A stretch of DNA of 64,000 nucleotides, from contig ML014199.1 in assembly GCA_003615045.1 (NCBI GenBank), positions 1-64,000 on the forward strand. The letters run 5' to 3'. This stretch comes from Caulochytrium protostelioides. Taxonomy: Eukaryota > Chytridiomycota > Caulochytriomycetes > Caulochytriales > Caulochytriaceae. Shown piece by piece: positions 1 through 9,531 of the stretch. Both the position numbers and the translations under genes were made by a program. The notes below the pieces were generated by a model. That model saw only the letters and a program-made list of their open reading frames with translations, was not told the origin of the DNA and did not search any database. Position 1 is the stretch's first letter, and every line of letters begins with the position of its first letter.

Positions 1-1371
1 CCCCCCGCCGTCCGCGCATCCCCCCGACAGTGGTGACCACGGCGGAGGGCACGACCGCCTTGACAAACCAGCATCCCCTAGCAACCAAGCGGAACGCGAC
101 GCGACGGGACGGGAGCTACCCCCTCCGTAGACGCCGTGGTCGCCTCGCCCTGTCATGCCCGACGACGGCGATCTCCCCCGACGCGCCTCGCAGCTTGGCG
201 CATCACTGCGTGACTGAGCATGGGGCGGACAGGAGGCCGCCGGTTGCTTCGCCTCCTATTCGCCGAGTCAGGTGGGTGATGATCATCGTGTGATGGAGGG
301 CGATGATGCCAATGCCGATGCCGATGCCGATGCCGATGCAACGGCGAGTGCGGATGCACTGTGACGCGTCGCAATCGAAACGCCGCCTGGGTGGATGACA
401 CCCGCCCCACGCCAAGGCCGCGAGCAGGGTCGCACGGCACAAACATACCACATCCGCACGCCGGCGGGTGGCCTTCTCTGCGGGCGACCGGGCGGAATCG
501 GAGGTCTTCCTTCGCCGAACCGAGCACGCGTCGATCCCCCTCCGAGACGCGGACCAACGGCGAGACGCAGCCCCACGCGGGATCTGATCAGATTGGGGAC
601 CTGATACACGTAAAGGAAGGCGGGGCTTCACCAGGGTGAGAGGCGGGGCCCGAGGCCTGGGGGCCTCCGCTGTCGCCGTCGACGGCAGCGCTGCCCACCA
701 AATGGGAGCAGGGAAGGCGCCTGCGTGTCATTCGCGTCGCACAAGCAAGCCGCCACCGTTCTGATGTCCGGCAGCCTTCGCCCGATGCGCTGCATGGCGT
801 CTCGTCGGCGAAAGCCCGTGCGGTCGGGACCGACCAGACGCGACCTTCCGGACGCTTGGATGCGACGGGAGTGGCAGAGTCGTGTGAGGGACTTCAAGCC
901 TCTGCAGGGCTGATCACGCCGAAGCCGCGACGCCCTGATGACGGCGCCGATGACTGGCGCGTCGCGCCATGCTGCAGGTCAGGCGTCGGCGTCGCCCGAC
1001 GCCATCAGCCGTCCAAGGCCATGGGCGCGGCGGCGGAAGAGGAGTGGGACGCGGCACGGTGGCAGAGCCAGAATGCGTCGACGCCTGGCAACGGCGCCAT
1101 GGGATCCTAACGACGGCCTCGGGTGAGAGTGAAGGTGAGGGCGCGATAGGAGGGCAAAGCGGGACATGGCGGCCCGACGCCGACCCCGACCAATGGCCCA
1201 ACGAGTCCGGCCGTCTTCGATGCACTTCCGATTCGTCATGCCCGTTGCGGCCAGGCAGTCGCACGTCATTTAAAGCGACAGAATCGTGACTAGGGATTGA
1301 TCGGGTTCATTCAGAAACTAAAGTGTATCAACGTATCGACGCACGGCCACCGCCGTTCGCCGTCAGCGATT
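1..1371. other. Intergenic, no supported gene
   Basis: I see no convincing coding region here. Several open frames exist on both strands but they are Arg/Ala/Pro-rich products of high GC and match no family. The stretch contains a short hexamer tract (GATGCC units, about 304-345). The DPM1 gene ends at its right edge, so part of the region downstream of that stop may be its 3' UTR. Confidence 0.6.
304..345. repeat. Hexamer microsatellite (GATGCC)n
   Basis: About six to seven tandem copies of a GATGCC-like hexamer, slightly degenerate at the left. Such hexamers recur across the window, in intergenic DNA and inside genes. Confidence 0.8.
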
Positions 1372-2396
1372 TTAAAGTGCCTGGAGCAGCATGTGCAGCA
1401 CAAACAGCGCGGCCAGCATTAGGAGGAGCAGAGCCAGATAGAAGCCGAGACCATACTGGTAGACGTAGAGCTCAAACAGCTGCTGCAGGTAGCGTAGGAT
1501 CACCTTGGAGCTGAGCTTGGACTCGCCCTCAGTGCGGAGGCCGAAGGAGAAGGCGTGTTCGCCGATCCCGGCGGCGGGAACGCCCGTCTTGACCAGCAGA
1601 TCCAGGGCGATTTTGAAGCCGTGCTGGTCCACGTTCTTGGCGCGGTCCAGCTGCCAGCCATCGGCACCCCAGAACAGCGTCATGGCCCATCACCGAAAAA
1701 TAATCAAAATGCATCAGGTGAGTCCAAGTCGATGATCGATTCCTCATCAATATCGAATGGAGCCGGCCATCAGGGGGGGAAGCCGCGATAGGTCGCTACG
1801 AGACTTACCAGGTCGCGGCTCAAGCCAAAGAACCCAGACATCGGGTCGCTGGCGACCGTGAGGGGCCGCGCAAGCATGCGCGCGCCGCTAGAGATGACGC
1901 GGCGGTGGAGCGGCCAGTCCTTGTCCATACTGACGCCCGGCGCATAGCGCGTCCCCAGCACGAAGGGCTTGCCGGCGGGGTTCTGCGCCGATCGGACTTT
2001 GGCGGCGAGCGCGGGCACGAACTCGGGCGGGTGCTGCAAGTCGGCGTCCATGCAGACGAGCACCTCGCCCTTCGCCTCGTGGAACCCGCGCATGACGGCG
2101 GAGCTGAGCCCGCGCTCGGTGGTGCGCACCACGATGCGGACCTGAAGACCCTCGCGCTGGAGCGCCGCGACGGTCTCAACGCTGCCGTCGCGCGAGTTGT
2201 CGTCGACCACGACGAGCTCGACGGTCGATGGCGCGATGGGCGACGCGGGATCCGCGAAGGCCTTGAAGAGCCGCGTCGCGAGGGGCCGCAGGTTCGCGTT
2301 CTCACGGAACGCCGGCACGATCACTGATGTCGTGATGTGGTTCTTGGCCGCGGCCGCCGCGGCGTCCGAGCCCGGCGCAGCGCGGCGCGACTCCAT
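1372..2396 (-). CDS. DPM1: Dolichol-phosphate mannosyltransferase (DPM1)
   Basis: A GT2-family glycosyltransferase that transfers mannose from GDP-mannose to dolichyl phosphate at the ER membrane, supplying N-glycosylation, O-mannosylation and GPI-anchor synthesis. Exon 1 (1809-2396) encodes 196 residues, exon 2 (1372-1650) the rest, total 288 aa. Exon 1 shows the nucleotide-binding start SVIVPAF (residues 24-30), VVVDDNSRDGS (62-72) and the metal-binding DADLQHPP (117-124). Exon 2 carries the conserved GFKIALDLL and FGLRTEGESKLS stretch and a final hydrophobic segment of about 25 residues. That is the single-protein, yeast-type architecture with its own C-terminal anchor, unlike human DPM1, which needs DPM3. 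The intron (1651-1808) has a GTAAGT donor, and both exons join in phase 0. The ATG at 2396 is the first in frame; upstream codons offer only GTG. Confidence 0.93.
1651..1808 (-). other. DPM1 intron
   Basis: Donor GTAAGT at 1808-1803 on the minus strand. The first AG after a pyrimidine/AT-rich stretch and a CTGAT-like branch site is at 1652-1651. Removing 158 bases joins two phase-0 exons into a continuous DPM1 protein. Confidence 0.85.
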
Positions 2397-3082
2397 TTGG
2401 ATCGGCACGAAAAAGAATTAAAAAAAAAATTCAGAGGAAAGTACCCAACGACCAGGGCTTGTGGGTCCACGTGGACGCACGTCGATCGGATCAGAGAAGC
2501 AGCAACGCGGGTGGGGAGGGACAGCGAGCGACCGAGCCACGACGCGCGATCACCCGCCTCCGTCGGGAAAGTCCGGCATCGCCGTTATCGCGTCGACGTC
2601 GTCATCTGATGCCGGCGGATGCCCTCCACTTTATGCGTCCGTCGCCGTAGCAGCCCAGGATTCGCGACGGGGTGCAACGATGGACCGGCGGCGCCGACGC
2701 CGGGATCAGCGCTCGTTCCTCCGGTCGTCGGGACCCGCTGCCGCCACGGGCGGCTCCGGCGGCACGGCTCTGATCTGCACGGTGCGCGCCTCACCGCGCT
2801 ATCTCCGGCGATGGGGTGGCGGCCGTGGCGCCCAGACCATGTAAATCGGGTGAGCGCGTGGCTTAGCGATGGCCGCCACGGTGAGACGCCCCCGTCGTTC
2901 TGATTCTGAGCGGTGCGGGTGAGCGGCGCGGGTAGCGCGAGGTCATGCGTGACCATGTCGGATGTGCGCCACTCAACAGAGTGATATCAAGGCACGCTTC
3001 TCCCATCTCTTGGCGGCTGGCGCCGCATCGAGCCATGAGCGCGGCCATGCTCGCCATCGCGCTCGCTGGTGGTATATTAAGA
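2397..3082. other. Intergenic between DPM1 and BAR gene
   Basis: No supported gene. An A-run (about 2419-2430) lies just upstream of the DPM1 start. Both neighbours are on the minus strand, so this holds the DPM1 promoter and the 3' end of the BAR gene. Confidence 0.6.
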
Positions 3083-3853
3083 TTACACATGGGCGCAGAT
3101 GGCGAGCCCCTTGATTTGATCGAGCACGCTCTCCACGGCGCCCTCCTGGCCCGCAGGACTCGCTTCGGGAAAGTAGCGCGCAATGTCGTTGACCTCGCGG
3201 AGCGCCGTCTCGGCATACAGTGCCTGGGACTTCACGAGGGCCTCGAAGCACGGCTCCATGTACCCGACGCGCATGTCGACGAGCTTGGGGATCTCGGTGA
3301 GCAGCTGCGCGTTGAGTCGCTCGTAGACGTCCTGCGCGGCACGGGCCTCGGCTTCCGCGCGCGGCAGCCGCGTCGGGTCGTCGCTCGGCTTCTCGATCAG
3401 CTTGCGGACCGTCGTGCGCGTCCGGTCGTAGTCGAGCTGCTTCTTGGACCGCTTCTTGAGCGCCTCGTTGAAGTGCGGAAACGTCGCGAGCAACTTGCCG
3501 ATCGGGTCCAGCACCGTCTCGCGGTAGGTGGGGTCGAGATTGAGCCGGATGTCGGCGTCGAGGCGCTCGACCGCCGTCTTGTAGGCGCGGCCTGACCGCG
3601 AGCCTTCTGAACCTTCTTCGTAGAACGCCTCGAGCGTCTCGGCGATGCGCTGCTGCGCAAGCGTCATGGCACGCACGGCGTCCAGGTAGCCGCGCGACTC
3701 GGTATACAGCTGCTCCGTCTGCTGCTCAAGCTTGTGAAACCGCGCCGACTCGGCATCGAACTGAGGATCCACCGTCTTGTCCACCTGGCCCGTCGACTGC
3801 ATCACCGTCGTCGTCGCCCGCGACACGGCTTTCTTGAACCCGTTCCAGCTCAT
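3083..3853 (-). CDS. BAR-domain protein, Rvs161/Hob3 (amphiphysin/BIN3) type
   Basis: Single-exon gene of 256 aa, close to the length of yeast Rvs161 and fission-yeast Hob3 (about 265 aa). The N-terminus MSWNGFKKAVSRATTTVMQ is the amphipathic start typical of N-BAR proteins. Further signatures are the VDKTVDPQFDAE stretch near residue 23, the YRETVLDPIGKL motif and the helical DYDRTRTTVRKL core. It lacks an SH3 domain, as Rvs161 does and Rvs167 does not. Family members dimerise, sense or make membrane curvature in endocytosis and organise actin at the cortex. The ATG at 3853 was chosen because homology starts there, although the frame stays open upstream. Function is assigned by family; partner proteins are not visible here. 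Confidence 0.92.
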   Translation of the reverse strand: MSWNGFKKAVSRATTTVMQSTGQVDKTVDPQFDAESARFHKLEQQTEQLYTESRGYLDAVRAMTLAQQRIAETLEAFYEEGSEGSRSGRAYKTAVERLDADIRLNLDPTYRETVLDPIGKLLATFPHFNEALKKRSKKQLDYDRTRTTVRKLIEKPSDDPTRLPRAEAEARAAQDVYERLNAQLLTEIPKLVDMRVGYMEPCFEALVKSQALYAETALREVNDIARYFPEASPAGQEGAVESVLDQIKGLAICAHV

Positions 3854-4600
3854 GGCGGCGAGCTCGAACGAGGGAGGCGGATGCACGGAACCACAGACGG
3901 ATGCCAGCGCGGGCGAGACGTAGAAAACAGACAACGGCACACAGGCGCGGGCGGACAGCGGAATGCAGGCGAGGTCGCCAACAGGAATCAGCGAGAGCAA
4001 TGGGATGGCTGATCGACGATGGAGCGGCCTAAAGTCGCCATGCGAGTCGACTGAGTGCGGTGCAATGTGATGTGAAGCAATGCGATCGAGCCCGTCGAGC
4101 CAATGACGGCGATCTTTTTCAGGGGAGGCGGAGGCCACTGCGCTGGCGGGAGGAACCGTCGAAGGGAGGATCCAGCGATCACGCGAACACCACCGCATCG
4201 CCTTGGCATGCTTGGCATGCGTGCTACGGTCTCGAGACGACGCCGCAGCGCGATCCCTACCGGATGGTATCGCATCGCCGCGATCGGCCGCGACAGGCGA
4301 CCTTCTCGGCGAGTAGCGACGTGCCAGCAGGCACGCCGCGACCGTCGGCGTTCACCGCTCCCTGCCTCCGCGCACGCCCCGGCCGCGGCTGGCGTAACAC
4401 ACCCGCCACCAAGGGCCAGGGCGGGCGATTGCTCGGGGTTTCGGGTCGGCGGCGATAGGGGGCGCGGCGTGGCCCTTGCGGCTGTGCGAAGCCGCCGCGG
4501 CCACCACCGCCACCGCTACAATGACGCGAGCCATAGGATGACCGCCTCGCCACGATCCACCACATTCATCGCCCGTCGAGTCCCATAAGCCAGCAAAGGC
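3854..4600. other. Intergenic upstream of BAR gene
   Basis: No supported gene. Contains the BAR-gene promoter side and ends where the decayed Fanzor-like element begins. Small open frames on both strands show no family resemblance. Confidence 0.55.
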
Positions 4601-6300
4601 TGATGCTTCGGTATCGAGGGTCTTGGTGGAGCCGCGCCGATCCGCAGTTGCATGGGTCGGGGGAACGAGACAACTATCAACAAATTAGTCAAAGCGCGGA
4701 TCAAGCAGTACCTGCGCGTCTTCTAAGCGGCCAACGGCCTGACGGACCCGCCGTTTGTCTCGGTGTTGTATGCGATATGCGGCTGGAAGCCGCGTCGGGA
4801 CTCGCCCGCCGTGAGCGGTCGCCCCTCATGGAGCATACGGTGGCTGCGCACTGCCGCGTGCTGGGCATCGCGGTGGACAAACAAGCGCCCAGTCGTTGGC
4901 TGAAGAGGAAGGGCACCTTGCCGCGCCTCGTGCGCCACGCCTTCCTCGTCTGGCGATACACTGAAGCCGCTGAGCAGCAGGCCGTCAACGTTGTGCCGGT
5001 GGTCCAGCGGGCTGTCCAATTCATCACGATCGACGCCTGCGTGATTTACGGTCTGCTGACGGAATTGAAGCGGGTGCCCTGCAACGAGAAGACCCTCCCG
5101 GCCATGATCCCGCCAGAGCAATGAGGGTTACCCTGGCGTTCCGCCAGCTGGAAGGCAAGGATCACACGTTCACGGGAACCGTCGACCCTGACGGGACGAG
5201 TATGTGCGTCCACTTTGTGCGCAAGAAGAAGGTGGCCGACGTCGTGCGGATTGTCACGGCGTTCTTTTGGACCCCCGGGGCCAAGGACCCCTTGGTAGGC
5301 AGCCCCGATCAGATGGAGCACCCCTTGGCAGCGTGGATCAGACCGAGAAACCCCTGGCAAAGAGCCTGGATGACTACTGCATCATCGGAAACGACCCGGA
5401 CCACACCAACATCTTCTCTATGGCCATGGTGGGGCCCAAAGGCCAGGTCGTCAGCTGGAAGTTGAGCCGAAGGCAATACTACGTGGAATCCGACATGAAA
5501 GCCGCCCAAAAGCAGTCAGAGACCTGGCAGCGCTGTCTCAAGGAGCCGCTGCAGCAGCTGCCGGAGGTCAGCATCAAAGGCACAGTGCCCCCCGCGCACC
5601 GCCGATTCCTGGAGGTATGGCTCGCCACGTATAAGCCGCTATGGGTCGAGTTCCTGAAGCTGGGCACGCCTGCGCCTGCGGTTGTATAGCGGCAAGCAGC
5701 GCGTGTTTGCCAAGTTCATTAAACCGCGTCGCCAAGGGGGCGGCCACGGCGAAGAAGCTCGTCGTCGCTGAAGTGGTGGTTGCCTATGGGGCCTCCAAGT
5801 TTGCCCCCGGCCGCAAGAACGAGATCTCGTTTCCAACCGCTCGCGCGTACCAGGCGTAAGCCCAGCGGTTCCGCACCATCCAGGTCGACGAGTTCCGGAC
5901 GACCCAAGTGCATGCCGAGTCGAATCAGGTCCTGACCAAGGCAAAAATCCGGGACGGTCGTGCCAACGTTTCGCGCGTCCCGGGCGCGCCTCCCCGGCCA
6001 AGCCGACGCCGGCCACCCCGGCCCGCACGATCCAGCATCTGGTTGTAGGTCCTGAAGCATGTGGTTCTGAAACCCGGTCAACGCCGGCGCCAGGGGACTA
6101 CGGTTTGTGGCTTGCTGTGGTATGAATCCACCAACGGCAAGTTGGTGAACCGCGACCTCAATGCCGCGTTGAACACGACGCCGACGCTGTCTGGCCTTAC
6201 CCGACGGCCCGAAGGCGCCGTGTCGCAAGCCATGTTGCAGCCCAAGATCGGCAAACTCATCCGCCACGGATCCAGGATGCGTACCGCGTCGGTCGGGGAC
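4600..6300 (+). pseudogene. Fanzor-like (TnpB-related) RuvC nuclease relic, copy 1
   Basis: Broken remains of a eukaryotic TnpB homologue. Segments in different plus-strand frames line up in family order. About 4900-5090 is the pre-nuclease region (VQFITIDACVIYGLL). About 5121-5260 has the 'F-G-x-DG' segment (FTGTVDPDGTSMCVHF). Around 5381-5470 is RuvC-I (IIGNDPDHTNIF with Asp at 5393-5395, then LSRRQYYVES). About 5670-5725 is a linker (LYSGKQRVFAKFIK). Around 5761-5930 is RuvC-II (VVVAYGASKFAPG, then QVDEFRT with Glu at 5890-5892). Around 6110-6270 is RuvC-III (NRDLNAALN with Asp at 6154-6156) and a KIGKLI tail. At least three frame changes and an in-frame TAA (5857-5859) break it. The zinc-ribbon cysteines expected before NRDLNAA are missing (GLLWYES). 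The catalytic residues themselves persist, so decay looks fairly recent. It could in part be intron-split, but the stops and lost cysteines argue for a pseudogene. Confidence 0.82.
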
Positions 6301-6768
6301 CTCTGGGGGGGCATGGTGTGCTTTCTGGGTCGCGGAGGGTGGGCCTCCTCCCTCCCCGCCACGAGGTCCGGCGACGGCGACGGCCGATCCTTGCGTGGAG
6401 CCACCTTTCGTCAAGCCAGCGTTTTCTACAGATGTTTATGTTTTATTTTATGTTATTTTATTTTACCGCCGCCGCCGCCGCCGCTCGCTGTCGTTGTCAT
6501 GGACGCGCGTCGCCGGCGTTGCCGCGGATACCGCGGATACCGAATGCGCGTCGGCTTCGGGAGGGACCCCTAGGGGGGCACCCCTGAAGATTGGGGTGCG
6601 CATTGGGTCCATTTATGGACGGCCGCGTTTCACTCAATATACAAATGTCTGCAGATGTCAGCAGCGGTGCCGGCCTATGGCCCGCGGCTGCCGTGCGGAC
6701 CAGACGGTTTAACGGGCGGGAGTGGGGATGCCAAGCGAGGGTCAGAACAGCACACTTTTCAAACGACA
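6301..6768. other. Intergenic; right flank of Fanzor relic
   Basis: No gene. Contains an AT-rich island (about 6421-6464) followed by a short CCG run, unlike surrounding GC-rich DNA. The 3' end of the PB1-like gene lies on the right. Possible element boundary, but no clear terminal repeat was seen. Confidence 0.5.
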
Positions 6769-9531
6769 TCACGCGTTCCAAACAATGTCGCACTCCACGC
6801 GCACGCGGAGGCTGCAGTCCGCGAGAAAGGCGGTCCATGCCGTGGGCTCCATGATACTGCGACCCTCGTGGCGGAGCGCGACCACCACGGCGTGCTCGCC
6901 AGGCGTGCCGGGCGCCCCCGCGACTTCGCCGTCGGCCGCGGCTTGCGTGAGTCGCACGCCCGCCGCGGCGCAGAACGCCGTGACATTCATTGCGCGCGAA
7001 CCGCGCAGCGCCACAATCGTCGTGCCGCAGATCAGCTTCACCCGCAAAGTCTCGCTCGTGGAGCTCGTCGGACTCGCGGGTGCGGTCGCTGGCGCGGACG
7101 CGGTCGTGCTCGTGCTCGTGCGTGCTGCCGCATGCGCCTGCGCGGCGGCGGGCACCGCGGCGGCACTGCCGCCGCAGATACAGGCACACCCTGCAGGATC
7201 GGCGCCGTGCTTGGATTGTTTCATAGAGACCGACTTGGATCTGGGTTTCGACGACGGCGACTTCGACGGGGTCGACATGGCTGATGCGGAGGTCGATGCT
7301 GACTCCGCCGACGCTGCCGCGGAGGCCGCTGAAGCCGCCGCGGCCGCTGCCGCCGCTTTCGCCGCACTCGATTTCGAACGGCTGCTCTCTTTGCTGCTGG
7401 ACGACTTGCTGCTCTTGACACGGGTCGAGCGGCGGCGCGGGGAGGCCGTCTCGGCGGCCGCAGTCGCGGTGGAGGTCGCATTCGAGGGGTTTCCTGCATG
7501 CGTCGCTGCGGGCGTGGCGACGAGCGCGGCGGCGGCGGGCGCGGTGGCGACGGCAGGGGGAGGCTTGGCAAGCGTGGGAGCTGCGGGTATGCTATGACGC
7601 GTCGACGTCCGCGCGGCCGGCAACGACTGGCGCACCGCGCCGCCATCCACCGCTTCCATGATCTGCTGGTGGCCCCGGCGCATCACGCGCAGCGGCAGGT
7701 GCCACACGAGTGGCGGCGTGGCGCTCGAGCCCTCGGACGCCGGCGGCGACGGCGAGTCGGCCGCGGCCGCCGGCGGCGATCTCGACGACGACGTCGAGTT
7801 TGCTGGAACATCCTCGGCAGCTGTGGCCTTGAGCTCAACCTTCGCATGACGCTGCGCATCGCGAGGCGCATCGCGTGGGGAAGCGGGCTTCGCGTCGAGC
7901 CTAGACGCCGGCTTGACTCCCGGCTTCGTCGCGTCGCGTCCGGCCTCGGCGGCAGGGTCTGGCCTGGTGCGAGACGTAGCATCGCGCGGGGGTCGTGCGG
8001 GCCGTGGGGTCCGCGGCGTGGCCAAGCGTCGGAGTTCCTCCAACATCGCTTCGGCCTCGGCCATCGCGTCGCGCTCCTCACACAGCGGCCGGTAGTCGTC
8101 GAAGCGGGACGCTGGCAGCGGCTGGTGCGGGCCATACGGGATCGCGAGCGTGGCGCCCACCATACTGCCGAATGACGAGCCGAGCGACAGATTCAACGAG
8201 GACCCCAGCGACGAGCCGAGCGACGAGCCGAGCGACGAGGTGAAGGAGGAGCTGCCGAACGCGCTATCCGGGGACCGCGGGAACAAGGTCTGCGCCGTGG
8301 CCAACGATACGTGGTTCGTCTGCGCGTCCGGCGCCGGCGCCGTGCCGCGGTCGGCCAGCGGCGCCGTCTTGGGCGCCGCGTCGGGGCTCGGCTGTGGGCT
8401 CGGCAGCGGGCCCTGCCCGGGACTCTGTGCGTCGCCGGAGAACGGACCCATCTCCTCCATCGCCGGGATCACCGGAAGCGGCGGCCGCAACCAAGCGCTG
8501 TGGCGCGAACGCAGGCGCGGGCCCTCGGCGGCGGCGCGCGAGAACCACGGCAAGCTTCCAGACGCGGATGCAGACGCGGCGCCGGGCTCCATTGCCGCGG
8601 CGATGGCCCCCGCGAGCGCCCGCGCCACGTGGCGGCTGGGCCGCGGACGGTCCCGCTCGCTCCTGCGGAGCGAGCTCTTGCGGCAGCCGACGGCGCCGAC
8701 AGCGCTGCGGCCCGTGGCGCCCGGCGGCACCGGGCGGCCGTGCCGCATTCGCGGCGTGCGCGGACTCGTCACCGGCTCCCCGTCCAGCCGGTCCTCGGAC
8801 TGAATCGGCTGTCGCGGCGCAGGGACGACGTATGCATCGATAAAGGATGTGTCGTCGAAGGCGATGTGCTGGTGGGCGCGGCCTTCGCGCTGCATGGCGG
8901 CGGCGTAGTCGAGGGCAATGTGGCCGCTGACGATCAGAGGGAGGTGACTGGCCTCGCTGCTGGCGTAGGCGCGGCGGGGCCCGCGGGCCGCCGGGGCCGG
9001 GCTCGGCCGGTCCGCGCGCGGCGCCGTGCGGCTCGTGCTGGCCCCGATCGTGGTCCTGCCGCCGTAGTCGCCGTAGCCGCTGCGGCTGCTGCGGCTGCTG
9101 CGGCTGCTGACGATCGAAGCACTTGTCAGGCTGGCGGCGCTGCTTACGCTGGCGGCGCTGCCGTAGCTGGTGCTGCTGCTGATACTGGTGGTGCTCGCGG
9201 ACGGCGTCTGGGGAACAAAGATGTCGCTCGTGAGGGGCAGATACGCGCCGTGGCGCTTCGAGCTGATCTCGGCGTGGGCCGCCGCGAGGCGGGGGCTCGG
9301 CGGCTGGGTCGAGCGATTCGTCTCGTACCACGCCTCGGCATCGGCGTCGGGCGAGCCCAGCATCGGGTTGTGCTGGTCGGCCGTGGGCGGCGGCGTCAGT
9401 GGCCGTTGCGACCGGTTTCGTGTGTAGAGATGGCGGAGCTGGTCAACGACGTGGCTGACACCGACGGTCGGGAAGCGGGCCGGCAAGCCGGGCTCGCTGG
9501 GCGATGCGGCGCTGCGCGCCGTGGCCACCAT
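6769..9531 (-). CDS. Large disordered protein with C-terminal PB1-like domain
   Basis: Single open frame of 920 aa from the first ATG (9531); upstream in-frame triplets offer only GTG. Most of it is low-complexity Ser/Pro/Ala/Arg sequence, with Ser-rich runs, a short SLGSS-type repeat (about 8190-8245) and an Ala-run near the C-terminal third. The last 90 or so residues look folded. They start SETLRVKLICGTTIVAL, with a basic residue where type-II PB1 domains carry their lysine, and end FLADCSLRVRVECDI. PB1 domains mediate head-to-tail heterodimers in polarity and signalling scaffolds (Bem1, Cdc24, NoxR). I do not recognise a specific ortholog. The PB1 call is by eye and the acidic OPCA half is weak. 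Confidence 0.6.
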   Translation of the reverse strand: MVATARSAASPSEPGLPARFPTVGVSHVVDQLRHLYTRNRSQRPLTPPPTADQHNPMLGSPDADAEAWYETNRSTQPPSPRLAAAHAEISSKRHGAYLPLTSDIFVPQTPSASTTSISSSTSYGSAASVSSAASLTSASIVSSRSSRSSRSGYGDYGGRTTIGASTSRTAPRADRPSPAPAARGPRRAYASSEASHLPLIVSGHIALDYAAAMQREGRAHQHIAFDDTSFIDAYVVPAPRQPIQSEDRLDGEPVTSPRTPRMRHGRPVPPGATGRSAVGAVGCRKSSLRRSERDRPRPSRHVARALAGAIAAAMEPGAASASASGSLPWFSRAAAEGPRLRSRHSAWLRPPLPVIPAMEEMGPFSGDAQSPGQGPLPSPQPSPDAAPKTAPLADRGTAPAPDAQTNHVSLATAQTLFPRSPDSAFGSSSFTSSLGSSLGSSLGSSLNLSLGSSFGSMVGATLAIPYGPHQPLPASRFDDYRPLCEERDAMAEAEAMLEELRRLATPRTPRPARPPRDATSRTRPDPAAEAGRDATKPGVKPASRLDAKPASPRDAPRDAQRHAKVELKATAAEDVPANSTSSSRSPPAAAADSPSPPASEGSSATPPLVWHLPLRVMRRGHQQIMEAVDGGAVRQSLPAARTSTRHSIPAAPTLAKPPPAVATAPAAAALVATPAATHAGNPSNATSTATAAAETASPRRRSTRVKSSKSSSSKESSRSKSSAAKAAAAAAAASAASAAASAESASTSASAMSTPSKSPSSKPRSKSVSMKQSKHGADPAGCACICGGSAAAVPAAAQAHAAARTSTSTTASAPATAPASPTSSTSETLRVKLICGTTIVALRGSRAMNVTAFCAAAGVRLTQAAADGEVAGAPGTPGEHAVVVALRHEGRSIMEPTAWTAFLADCSLRVRVECDIVWNA

